NCBI GenBank assembly: GCA_049323835.1
Contig: JBMOOJ010000108.1
Span: 1 to 64,000 of the forward strand
Direction: 5' to 3'
DNA: 64,000 bases
DNA from: SG-bin9 sp049323835
Lineage (GTDB): Bacteria > Pseudomonadota > Alphaproteobacteria > Rhizobiales > Xanthobacteraceae
How positions within the stretch are numbered: position 1 is the first letter of the stretch; each line of letters begins with the position of its first letter. Shown piece after piece: positions 44,743 through 52,504 of this stretch. The position numbers and the translations under genes were made by a program. The notes beneath the pieces were generated by a model, which worked only from the letters and a program-made list of their open reading frames with translations, was not told the origin of the DNA and ran no database searches.

Positions 44743-45447
44743 ATGGCGCGCTGGACGCGATGGATCGGGCTGGGCGTCATCGCCGTTGGCCTAGTGGGCG
44801 GCGACCAGATCAGGCTGAACCGCCCGGATCACAAGTATCGGCTCACCGTCGAGATCGAGACGCCACAGGGCAAGGCGTCCGCATCCGGCGTGTTCGCGGT
44901 GCATCCGAATCGCGGCTACACAGGGAGGGGGAGCGCTGGGACACAGACCAGGGGCGACGCGCTGGTGATCGATGCCGGGGGCGGCAAGGGCCTCGTCGTG
45001 CTGTTGGCTCAGGAGGGCCGTCCGCTCGACATCGACGGCATGAACTACATCGACATGCGCGCGCTCAACGACGGCACCGGCCGCCGGGTGCAGTTCCGCG
45101 AACTGAAGACGATCAAGGAGACGGTGCCGGTCAAGGGCGCACTCGTACCTGTGATGCTGGCGTTTGCGGATATGAAAGTGCCGTCGTCCGCCCGCTTGGT
45201 GAAACCCGGCGAACTTGATGCGGCGCTCGCGCCGGGAGTGAAGCTGCGGCGTGTCAGCGTCGAGCCATTGCCGCCCGGCTGGTGGCCGATCGATTTCGGC
45301 GGTGCGTTGGGTGAGCCGGTGACGCGCGAGATCGGCCGCAAGCTGCCGTGGTGGGACTCGGCAAGCGCGTCCGCGGCCACAGCCGTAAAAGCTGCGGATC
45401 TTGAGCTGCCCGAAGGGACGACGGCTCTCGATCTGTTCCGGCGATAA
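44743..45447 (+). CDS. Hypothetical exported/anchored protein
   Basis: A 234-residue protein with an N-terminal hydrophobic signal or anchor (WTRWIGLGVIAVGLVGG) and then a soluble domain with beta-rich character (YRLTVEIETPQGKASASGVF, LVIDAGGGKGLVVLLAQ). It is Pro-rich near PLPPGWWPIDFGGALGEP. I recognise no named family. The start at 44743 has GGGG about seven bases upstream; an ATG at 44626 is possible but would place 39 polar residues before the anchor. It is divergent from the AI-2E gene and followed by the glnA gene on the other strand. Confidence 0.68.
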   Translation: MARWTRWIGLGVIAVGLVGGDQIRLNRPDHKYRLTVEIETPQGKASASGVFAVHPNRGYTGRGSAGTQTRGDALVIDAGGGKGLVVLLAQEGRPLDIDGMNYIDMRALNDGTGRRVQFRELKTIKETVPVKGALVPVMLAFADMKVPSSARLVKPGELDAALAPGVKLRRVSVEPLPPGWWPIDFGGALGEPVTREIGRKLPWWDSASASAATAVKAADLELPEGTTALDLFRR

Positions 45448-45472
45448 GGCGCGACTTTCGCGGCGGTCGCGC

Positions 45473-45503
45473 AAACGAAAAGGCGCCCCGTAAGGGACGC
45501 CTT
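45473..45503 (-). terminator. Rho-independent terminator after glnA
   Basis: Read on the minus strand, AAGGCGTCCC-TTAC-GGGGCGCCTT forms a ten-base-pair stem (one G-T pair) followed by TTTCGTTT. It lies about 25 bases beyond the glnA stop. Confidence 0.88.
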
Positions 45504-45528
45504 CGCCGCCTGGTTGCCGTAGCAAAAC

Positions 45529-46938
45529 TTACTGCGAGTAATACATCTCGAATTCGACCGGGTGCGGGGTCATTTCGAACCGCGCGACTTCGGTCATCTT
45601 CAGCTCGATGTAGCTGTCGATGAAATCGTCATCGAACACTCCGCCGTTCTTGAGGAACGCGCGATCCTTGTCGAGGTTCTCGAGTGCTTCACGCAGCGAA
45701 CCGCAGACGGTCGGGATCTGCTTCAGCTCCTCCTTCGGCAGATCGTAAAGATCCTTGTCCATCGCCGGACCCGGATCGATCTTGTTCTTGATGCCGTCGA
45801 GGCCCGCCATCAGCATCGCGGCGAAGCCGAGATACGGATTGGCCATCGGATCGGGGAAGCGGACTTCGACGCGCTTGGCCTTCGGCGAGGTGGTGTAAGG
45901 GATGCGGCACGAGGCCGAGCGGTTGCGCGCCGAGTAGGCGAGCAGGACCGGCGCTTCATAGCCCGGGACCAGACGCTTGTAGGAGTTGGTCGACGGGTTG
46001 GTGAAGGCGTTGATGGCCTTGGCGTGCTTGATGATGCCGCCGATGTAGTGGAGGCAGGTTTCCGACAGGTCGGCGTACTTGTTGCCGGCGAATACCGGCT
46101 TGCCATCCTTCCAGATCGACTGGTGCACGTGCATGCCCGAGCCGTTGTCGCCGTAGATCGGCTTCGGCATGAAGGTGGCGGTCTTGCCGTAGATGTGCGC
46201 GACCTGATGGATGCAGTACTTGTAGATCTGCATCTGGTCGGCCATCAGCGTCAGCGTGTCGAACTTCATGCCAAGCTCGTGCTGGGCGGACGCGACCTCG
46301 TGGTGATGCTTTTCGACCTTGACGCCCATCTTGGCCATCGCGCCGAGCATCTCCGAGCGCATGTCCTGGATCGAGTCCTGCGGCGGAACCGGGAAGTAGC
46401 CGCCCTTGGTGCGGATGCGGTGGCCGAGGTTGCCGCCCTCATACTCGGTGTCCGAGTTGGTGGGCAATTCCGACGAGTCGAGCTTGAAGCCGGTGTTGTA
46501 CGGGTTGGCTGCGAAGCGAACGTCGTCGAAGACGAAGAACTCGGCCTCAGGTCCGACGAACACGGTGTCGCCCACGCCCATCGCCTTGACCATGGCTTCC
46601 GCCTTCTTGGCCATGCCACGCGGATCGCGGTTGTACGGTTCGCCGGTGGTCGGCTCGAGCACGTCGCAGGTCAGGACCAGCGTTGTTTCCGCAAAGAACG
46701 GATCGATCGTTGCCGTCACCGGGTCCGGCATCAGGCACATGTCGGACTCGTTGATCGCTTTCCAGCCGGCGATCGACGAGCCGTCGAACATGATGCCTTC
46801 GGCGAAAGTCTCTTCCTCGATCATCGTGACGTCGAAGGTCACGTGCTGCCACTTGCCGCGCGGATCGGTGAAACGGAAGTCGACGTACTTGACGTCGTTG
46901 TCCTTGATCGACTTGAGGACGTCTTTAGCGGTCTTCAT
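45529..46938 (-). CDS. glnA: Glutamine synthetase, type I
   Basis: GlnA forms glutamine from glutamate, ammonia and ATP. The 469-residue enzyme has the catalytic signatures FDGSSIAGWKAINESDMCL, the metal site GPEAEFFVFDDVRF and NGSGMHVHQSIWK. Adenylylation at Tyr398 is predicted from KDLYDLPKEE. It follows glnB on the same strand with 81 bases between. AAGGGG precedes the start. Expression most likely depends on a sigma-54 promoter upstream of glnB. A short A+T-rich interval between the two genes may hold a second promoter, but I found no convincing box. Confidence 0.99.
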   Translation of the reverse strand: MKTAKDVLKSIKDNDVKYVDFRFTDPRGKWQHVTFDVTMIEEETFAEGIMFDGSSIAGWKAINESDMCLMPDPVTATIDPFFAETTLVLTCDVLEPTTGEPYNRDPRGMAKKAEAMVKAMGVGDTVFVGPEAEFFVFDDVRFAANPYNTGFKLDSSELPTNSDTEYEGGNLGHRIRTKGGYFPVPPQDSIQDMRSEMLGAMAKMGVKVEKHHHEVASAQHELGMKFDTLTLMADQMQIYKYCIHQVAHIYGKTATFMPKPIYGDNGSGMHVHQSIWKDGKPVFAGNKYADLSETCLHYIGGIIKHAKAINAFTNPSTNSYKRLVPGYEAPVLLAYSARNRSASCRIPYTTSPKAKRVEVRFPDPMANPYLGFAAMLMAGLDGIKNKIDPGPAMDKDLYDLPKEELKQIPTVCGSLREALENLDKDRAFLKNGGVFDDDFIDSYIELKMTEVARFEMTPHPVEFEMYYSQ

Positions 46939-47019
46939 GGATACCCCTTTAGTTAAGCCTTTTACTGCGTTCGTTTGATGTGGCGGCTAACGTCGCCGGT
47001 TGATGATGCAATGAGATTG

Positions 47020-47358
47020 TCAGATGGCGTCGAGCCCGGATTCTCCCGTTCGAATGCGGATGGCTTCCTCGATGTTCGACACGAAGATCTTGCCGTCGCC
47101 GATGCGGCCGGTTTGCGCAGCACGCCGGATGGCGTCGATGGCTTTCTCGACCAAATCATCGCCGATCACAATCTCGATTTTCACCTTCGGCAGAAAGTCG
47201 ACGATGTACTCGGCGCCGCGATAGAGTTCGGCGTGGCCCTTCTGCCGGCCGAAGCCCTTGGCTTCCGTCACCGTGATACCTTGCAGCCCAACTTCCTGAA
47301 GCGCTTCCTTCACTTCGTCGAGTTTGAAGGGTTTGATGATGGCCTCAATTTTCTTCAC
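47020..47358 (-). CDS. glnB: Nitrogen regulatory protein P-II
   Basis: GlnB senses 2-oxoglutarate, ATP/ADP and, via uridylylation, glutamine, and controls glutamine synthetase adenylylation and NtrB. The 112-residue length is exact for the family. The T-loop contains GHAELYRGAEY with uridylylation at Tyr51. The C-terminal signature DGKIFVSNIEEAIRIRTGE is complete. The start is GTG at 47358, preceded by GGGAGA; the open frame upstream does not resemble the family. It is co-transcribed with glnA and has a well-matching sigma-54 promoter about 200 bases upstream. Confidence 0.98.
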   Translation of the reverse strand: MKKIEAIIKPFKLDEVKEALQEVGLQGITVTEAKGFGRQKGHAELYRGAEYIVDFLPKVKIEIVIGDDLVEKAIDAIRRAAQTGRIGDGKIFVSNIEEAIRIRTGESGLDAI

Positions 47359-47772
47359 TCGAAGTCTCCCGGCACTGTCCTGTCGCGCGCGATTGCAAAG
47401 GCGGTTCGTTGCACGCGCCCCGCATCGATGCACTCGTCTCTGCTCGCCGCTGCAAATGCGCGCATCCGGCGTGCAGGCGAGGCCCGATCCGGATGGCGCT
47501 CTCTGCACCCATTGATCGACTTGTGGGGGTGGAGCGACGAGAGAGGCTTCTCTAAAAGCAGGGTCCGTGCCAGATTGTTAATCGCCGGGAAAGCAAAGTG
47601 TTATCAGTCTGTTAACGGCCAGCTGCGGGTAGTGCCGCGGAGCAGGGTTGCTCTTCTGTGACTGTTTTGTGGGCTTTTTGCCTATTTTATAGGCGGATGA
47701 TCTGGTGTCTAAGGGTATTCGATAGCTGCACTGCCTGCGGATGAGGCGTCGCGTGCCGAAGGGTTTCTCATC
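47359..47772. other. 414-base divergent interval between glnB and the nnrD gene
   Basis: It holds the sigma-54 promoter of glnB (47557-47572) and a perfect small palindrome, GCCTAT-TTT-ATAGGC (47680-47694), within an A+T-rich stretch that could carry the nnrD promoter. The rest shows nothing I can name; a clear NtrC site was not found. Confidence 0.6.
47557..47572 (-). promoter_or_regulatory. Sigma-54 promoter of glnB-glnA
   Basis: On the minus strand the sequence is TGGCACGGACCCTGCT, a near-perfect -24/-12 element: GG, ten bases, then GC, and a TGGCACG -24 box. Transcription would start around 47545, giving a leader of about 185 bases before glnB. Nitrogen-controlled glnBA transcription in proteobacteria agrees with this placement. 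Confidence 0.85.
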
Positions 47773-49272
47773 ATGGAGGTTTTGACGACGGCTCAGATGG
47801 CGCGCGCCGATCAGGCCGCCATCGCCGGAGGCACCAGCGGCTTCGCGTTGATGAAGAACGCTGGGCGCGCGGTGGCTGCCATCGCCCGCCGCATGGCGGG
47901 TTCCGATGGCGGCAGGGTGGTGATCGCTGCCGGACCCGGCAACAACGGCGGCGACGGCTTTGTGGCTGCCACAGTACTTGCCGCCAACGGCGTTCCGACC
48001 TCAGTGGTCCTGCTTGGCGACGTGGGTGCGCTGAAGGGGGATGCCGCGCTAGCCGTGCAGGCATGGCAGGGGCCGGTCCGCACGCCACATGAGGGCATGT
48101 TTAGCGGCTGCTCTCTGATTGTCGATGCACTGTTTGGCGCTGGTCTCAGCCGCGAGGTCGATGGCGAGGCACGTGCCCTCATCGAGGCGATGAACGCGAG
48201 CGGCGTGCCGGTCCTTGCCGTCGATCTGCCGAGCGGCATCAACGGCGACACCGGCGCGGTGATGGGCGCTGCCGTGCAGGCGGCCGAAACGGTCACGTTC
48301 TTCCGCAAGAAGCCCGCGCACCTGCTGCTGCCAGGACGGCGTCATTGCGGGTGTGTGCATGTCTCCGACATCGGCATCGATCCGGACGTGCTCGGCGACA
48401 TCAAACCGCTGACGTTCGAGAACGCGCCGTCGATGTGGCGCGGTGCGTTTCCGCGGCCGGAGATCGGCGGACACAAGTACTCGCGTGGACATGCAGTCGT
48501 TGTTTCAGGCGCCATCGCATCGACGGGAGCCGCCCGCCTTGCCGCGCGCGGGGCGCTGCGGGCAGGGGCGGGTCTCGTCACCGTCGCGTCGCCATCCGAT
48601 GCGCTTGCGGTGAACGCCGCGGCTCTGACGGCGATCATGGTGCGTGAAGTCCCGGATGCGGATGCCTTCGCCGCCATGCTGGACGACCGACGGATCGGTG
48701 CCTGCGTGATCGGGCCAGGCGGCGGGGTCGGGGAGGCGACTGCCGCGATGGCGCTGGCGGCGGTGCGCGCGGAGCGCGGCGTCGTGCTCGATGCCGATGC
48801 GCTGACGAGCTTTTCCGCAGCTCCCGATCGGCTGTTTCTTGAGTTAAAGTTTCACATGAGAGCGAAGGTTATTCTCACTCCACATGAAGGTGAATTTCGC
48901 AGACTATTCCGGATGATAGGCAGTAAAAACTTAGATCACTCAAAACTTGCGCTTGCTCGATTAGCTGCAACCCGCGCGAATGCGATTGTCCTGTTCAAGG
49001 GGGCGGATACGGTGGTGGCTGCCCCCGATGGCCGCGCCACAATCTCAGCCAACGCGCCGCCCTGGCTCGCCACCGCCGGTTCCGGCGATGTGCTGGCGGG
49101 CTTCATTGCCGGGTTGCTGGCGCAGGGCGTTGATGCCTTCGAGGCGGCGAGCATCGGCGTTTGGCTGCACGGCGAAGCCGCAACCGAATTTGGACCCGGA
49201 TTGATTGCGGAAGACTTACCGGAAGCGCTTCCGGCGGTGCTGCGGCGGCTTTATGCCGCGTTCGCCGCATGA
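47773..49272 (+). CDS. Bifunctional NAD(P)H-hydrate epimerase / ADP-dependent NAD(P)H-hydrate dehydratase
   Basis: Repairs hydrated NADH and NADPH. The 499-residue fusion has the epimerase part (YjeF_N) at about 1-215, with VVIAAGPGNNGGDGFVAAT. The ribokinase-like dehydratase is at about 225-495, with HKYSRGHAVVVSGAIASTG, the LTPHEGEF segment (residues 368-375) and the ATP-site end GSGDVLAGFIAGLLAQG. A 120-base stretch within the second domain (48841-48960) has only about 42% G+C, far below the flanks, yet keeps the reading frame and the conserved residues. It is divergent from glnB. The start ATG gives a normal family N-terminus. Confidence 0.95.
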   Translation: MEVLTTAQMARADQAAIAGGTSGFALMKNAGRAVAAIARRMAGSDGGRVVIAAGPGNNGGDGFVAATVLAANGVPTSVVLLGDVGALKGDAALAVQAWQGPVRTPHEGMFSGCSLIVDALFGAGLSREVDGEARALIEAMNASGVPVLAVDLPSGINGDTGAVMGAAVQAAETVTFFRKKPAHLLLPGRRHCGCVHVSDIGIDPDVLGDIKPLTFENAPSMWRGAFPRPEIGGHKYSRGHAVVVSGAIASTGAARLAARGALRAGAGLVTVASPSDALAVNAAALTAIMVREVPDADAFAAMLDDRRIGACVIGPGGGVGEATAAMALAAVRAERGVVLDADALTSFSAAPDRLFLELKFHMRAKVILTPHEGEFRRLFRMIGSKNLDHSKLALARLAATRANAIVLFKGADTVVAAPDGRATISANAPPWLATAGSGDVLAGFIAGLLAQGVDAFEAASIGVWLHGEAATEFGPGLIAEDLPEALPAVLRRLYAAFAA

Positions 49273-49450
49273 GGGTGGCGAAACGGGCGGTAACGCCGGC
49301 GATACCGGCTTGACGGAGCAGCGCCTCCGTCGAACATTCGGTTGAATCTGCCGCAACAATCGCTCGCAAACGGCACGTGAACCCGTGCCCTGTCAGCGGA
49401 TCGTCAAACTAGTTGCCGGAGCAACCGGTAACATCGGGAGGAGATGTGCC

Positions 49451-50437
49451 ATGTCCAACAAGCTAGCTGCGGGATGGTCCCGCCGTACCGTCCTGATGGG
49501 CGCCGCGAGCGCGCTTGCTGCGCCGAGCATCGCCTTCGCACAAGCCTGGCCACAGCGCCCGGTCAAGTTCGTCGTCGCGTTTCCCCCGGGCGGCGCAGCC
49601 GACATTGTCGCGCGGCTGGTCGGCGATCGCGTCGGTCAGATCTGGGGACAGTCGGTCGTGGTGGAAAACCGCGCCGGCGCCGGCGGCAACATTGCCGGCA
49701 GCGAAGTGGTTCGCTCCGCACCCGATGGATACACCTTCCTGATCACGTCGCAGTCGGTGTCCGTGAACAAGTTCCTCTACAAGACGATGCCGTTCGATGC
49801 CGGGACCGATCTCCTTCCGGTGTCGATCATGATCGCCGTGCCGAACGTCATGGTGGTGCCGGCGGCGTCACCGGACAAGACGGTGGCCGACTTCATTGCC
49901 CGCGCCAAGGCCAATCCCGGCAAGCTCAGCTTCGGCTCCGCCGGTGCGGGCACTTCGATCCATCTTGCGGGCGAACTGTTCAAGGCGCGCACCGGCATCG
50001 ACATCACGCATGTTCCGTATCGTGGCGCGGCTCCCGCCATGACCGATCTGATCGCCGGGCGCATCGACGTCATGTTTGACACCCTCACCGTATCAGCGTC
50101 GCAGTTGCGCGGCGGCTCGATCCGGGCACTGGGCATTACCTCCCGCGAGCGCGCGGCGAGTTTCCCCGATGTTGCTCCCGTCGGCGACACGGTGAAGGGT
50201 TATGAGGTGAACACCTGGTTCGGCCTGCTGGCCCCCAAGGGAACGCCGGCCGACATCATAGCGAAGGCCTCCAAGGATATCGGGGAGGCGCTGCGCGATG
50301 CGAGCGTCGCCAAGCGTCTCGGCGAACTCGGAGCACGGGGGGTCGGATCGACGCCGGATGCCATGGGCAAGGCCATGCAGGAGGAAGCCGCTCTCTGGGA
50401 GCCGATCATCAAGGCCGCCAAAATCAAGGTGGAGTGA
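49451..50437 (+). CDS. Bug-family (TctC) periplasmic solute-binding protein
   Basis: The third Bug/TctC protein of the window, 328 residues. The leader RRTVLMGAASALAAPSIAFA is a twin-arginine signal with cleavage after FAQA. Family features: VKFVVAFPPGGAADIVARLV, VVENRAGAGGNIAGSEVVRS and THVPYRGAAPAMTDLIAG. GGGAGGAG just upstream of the ATG at 49451 fixes the start. A small DUF1330 gene follows 12 bases later and is probably co-transcribed. No TctA/TctB genes are adjacent, so the transporter or sensor it serves is unknown. Confidence 0.92.
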   Translation: MSNKLAAGWSRRTVLMGAASALAAPSIAFAQAWPQRPVKFVVAFPPGGAADIVARLVGDRVGQIWGQSVVVENRAGAGGNIAGSEVVRSAPDGYTFLITSQSVSVNKFLYKTMPFDAGTDLLPVSIMIAVPNVMVVPAASPDKTVADFIARAKANPGKLSFGSAGAGTSIHLAGELFKARTGIDITHVPYRGAAPAMTDLIAGRIDVMFDTLTVSASQLRGGSIRALGITSRERAASFPDVAPVGDTVKGYEVNTWFGLLAPKGTPADIIAKASKDIGEALRDASVAKRLGELGARGVGSTPDAMGKAMQEEAALWEPIIKAAKIKVE

Positions 50438-50449
50438 GGCGAGGCGGCC

Positions 50450-50761
50450 ATGACTGTCTATGTGATCGCGAGCGTTACGTTTACGAAGGAAGAGCTCTAC
50501 CGCCGCTACCAGTCGCGCTTCGCTGACGTATTCAAACAGTTCAAGGGCAAGCTGCTTGTTGCTGACGAGAAGCCGACGGTGCTCGACGGCGCGTTTACAC
50601 ACAACAAGGTTGTGGTGATGGAGTTTCCCGATGAAGCGGAAGCCGAGCGCTTCCTCACGTCACCGGCGTACCAGAAAATTTCGGAGGACCGGATCGCCGG
50701 CGCGGAAACGCTGTCGGTGATGGTCAAGGGATTGCCAGTGCCGCTGGTCGGCAGCGGCTAG
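50450..50761 (+). CDS. DUF1330 family protein
   Basis: A 103-residue ferredoxin-like dimeric-barrel protein of DUF1330, of unknown function. Typical elements are MTVYVIASVTFTKEELYRRY, FKGKLLVADEKPTVLDGAF, VVVMEFPDEAEAERFLTSPA and YQKISEDRIAGAETLSVMV. GAGG precedes the start. It lies 12 bases after the Bug gene and its end overlaps the multicopper oxidase-like gene on the other strand by four bases. In other genomes such proteins occur near catabolic genes, so an enzyme role in degradation of the imported solute is possible. Confidence 0.87.
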   Translation: MTVYVIASVTFTKEELYRRYQSRFADVFKQFKGKLLVADEKPTVLDGAFTHNKVVVMEFPDEAEAERFLTSPAYQKISEDRIAGAETLSVMVKGLPVPLVGSG

Positions 50762-52068
50762 TTCTCAACAGCGAACCAGCGCACGAGTTTCGGCGACGCC
50801 CAGCCGATCTGCATCGCTTCAATCAGCCAGTTGCCGGTGTGTTCGGCCAGGAACGCGATGCGCTGGGTCTGGCCGATGTCCAGCAACAAGGTGTCGATCC
50901 AGTACGGCTTCCATCCATCATCGAGACGGTCAAGCAGACGCGCGTGATGACCATGGAGTCTGACCACAGCGGGGGTCGATGATCGATTGGCAACCGTCAG
51001 CATCACCACGCGCCCGCGCTTCGCCTTGAACGCGGGCGGTGTGGTTAGTGCAAAGTTGGCTGGCGGAATCCAATCGGCCTTCGCCTGACCGTCAAAAGTC
51101 AGTTCGGCGCGTAAAGCGTTCTGGAAACGGAGCTCTGCCGGAAGGCCGTTGGAGGGAAGGGCAGTCGCGAGCGGTAGCGGTGCTGGCCGCACGGCGACGC
51201 CATCGACCATGAGTTTCGCGATTGCGACCGGCGGGCCGCCGCCAAACAGCACGATCGACCCGGATGAGCCGGCCGGCATGGTGGCATCGGTGATGACGTC
51301 GCTGCGCGCGCCCGGCGCGAGCACGAGTTGTCCGTCGCGGGCCGGGAACGGCTCCGAGGGTTGGCCGTCGATGGCGACCACCCGCACGTCCACACCGTCG
51401 ATCTTCAGACCCACCACGGATCGCGTGCAGCCGTTGACGATGCGCAGCCGCAGCCGTTCGTTGGGGCGTAACTTGATGTCCTGCGTGGCAGCGCCGGTCA
51501 CGGTGAACAGCGTGACGGTATCTTTCGGATCGCTGCCCGGCGTCAGCGCCGTGCCGTCGGCGCGCAAACGCCAATCCTCGATCAGCAAGACCTCGTCGCG
51601 ATCGGCGGTGGCGGCTTCGCTCCCTTCGACGACCAGCACGCGCGGCCGGGCCGGGCGTTCCTTGCCATCGCCGAGGAGACGCGGGTCGATCAGGAACGTC
51701 CCGGCATGCCTCAGAGGCAGCAAGAAACTGGAGCGGCCGCCCGGCGCGAGTGCTGGCTGGCTAGCGAGCGGCTCTGCGGCCGACACCCCGTCGATGCCGA
51801 TCCAGTTCAGGACAAGGGGACCGGCCGTCTCGTTGCTGACCGCAACCTGCAAGTCGTCGCCGCGCTTGAAACGCAGCACCTGTGGCTGGGCCTCCAGTTG
51901 CCAGACTGGAGAGGGGGCGCCGTTGGGCCGGAGTGCGACGGTGCCCGGGACCATCCGCAGATTGAGAGTGCTCGCCGCCGCGGCCGATCGAGGGAGGGCA
52001 AGCGCTGCGGCCAAAACCGCGGTGCTCGTCAGAACCTGCCTGCGGTTGCATGGGAATTTCCGATTCAT
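50758..52068 (-). CDS. Multicopper oxidase-fold protein without copper ligands (FtsP/SufI-like)
   Basis: A 436-residue exported protein with a twin-arginine-type leader (CNRRQVLTSTAVLAAALALP) and three cupredoxin domains. The positions that bind copper in true multicopper oxidases are changed. The first HWHG motif is NWIG (88-91). HSH is replaced by IDPR (127-130). The HPxHLHGH motif keeps only the final His residues in RLHGHH (370-375). The C-terminal HCH motif reads WLIEAM (414-419). So no type 1, 2 or 3 copper site is expected. E. coli FtsP/SufI, a divisome-stabilising protein, shows the same kind of loss. The role here is unknown. Confidence 0.83.
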   Translation of the reverse strand: MNRKFPCNRRQVLTSTAVLAAALALPRSAAAASTLNLRMVPGTVALRPNGAPSPVWQLEAQPQVLRFKRGDDLQVAVSNETAGPLVLNWIGIDGVSAAEPLASQPALAPGGRSSFLLPLRHAGTFLIDPRLLGDGKERPARPRVLVVEGSEAATADRDEVLLIEDWRLRADGTALTPGSDPKDTVTLFTVTGAATQDIKLRPNERLRLRIVNGCTRSVVGLKIDGVDVRVVAIDGQPSEPFPARDGQLVLAPGARSDVITDATMPAGSSGSIVLFGGGPPVAIAKLMVDGVAVRPAPLPLATALPSNGLPAELRFQNALRAELTFDGQAKADWIPPANFALTTPPAFKAKRGRVVMLTVANRSSTPAVVRLHGHHARLLDRLDDGWKPYWIDTLLLDIGQTQRIAFLAEHTGNWLIEAMQIGWASPKLVRWFAVEN

Positions 52069-52300
52069 CGAGGATGCGGACCATTTTCGGCGAGCCCTGT
52101 CCAGTCACAGCCGCGCGGGATCGGGACATCGGCCAGACCCGCGCCGACGGTCGATACCCCGGCCGGCATCGTATTGTCCGGACACCCGTTTCGGGTTTTC
52201 GGACCCGGCGGCCCTGCGGCCATTTTTTTGCTGCGAACAGGGTTTGCCATGTTATAAGCCCGCCGCCCGAGGGATCGTGGCTGAATTCGAGAAGCTTCCC

Positions 52301-52385
52301 GCGGACGTGGCGGAACTGGTAGACGCGCTGGGTTTAGGTTCCAGTGACGAAAGTCGTGGGGGTTCGAGTCCCTCCGCCCGCACCA
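52301..52385 (+). tRNA. tRNA-Leu (anticodon TAG)
   Basis: A class II tRNA with a long variable arm. Anticodon loop TTTAGGT gives anticodon TAG (reads CUA/CUG). The 3' end CCA is encoded. One position of the acceptor stem is an A-C mismatch (A52305 against C52377), where relatives have T. Confidence 0.94.
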
Positions 52386-52504
52386 ACAGCGGTTGCCGAT
52401 CGCCGTTCCCCGGATATCCGGAGCTTCGAAGTTCGCGCCGCCCCGACTGAACGATTTAGCTGTCTGGCGCCGCCGCCAGACTCATATGGAAGAAGATTGA
52501 CGCC

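Noticed and set aside
45562..46956. Long open frame (464 codons) opposite glnA
   Set aside because: Composition is typical of a mirror of a G+C-rich gene and glnA is unambiguous.
47007..47022. Possible second sigma-54 element at the end of glnB (TGACAATCTCATTGCA on the minus strand)
   Set aside because: The -24 GG is replaced by GA and the element overlaps the glnB stop codon; too weak beside the clear promoter upstream.
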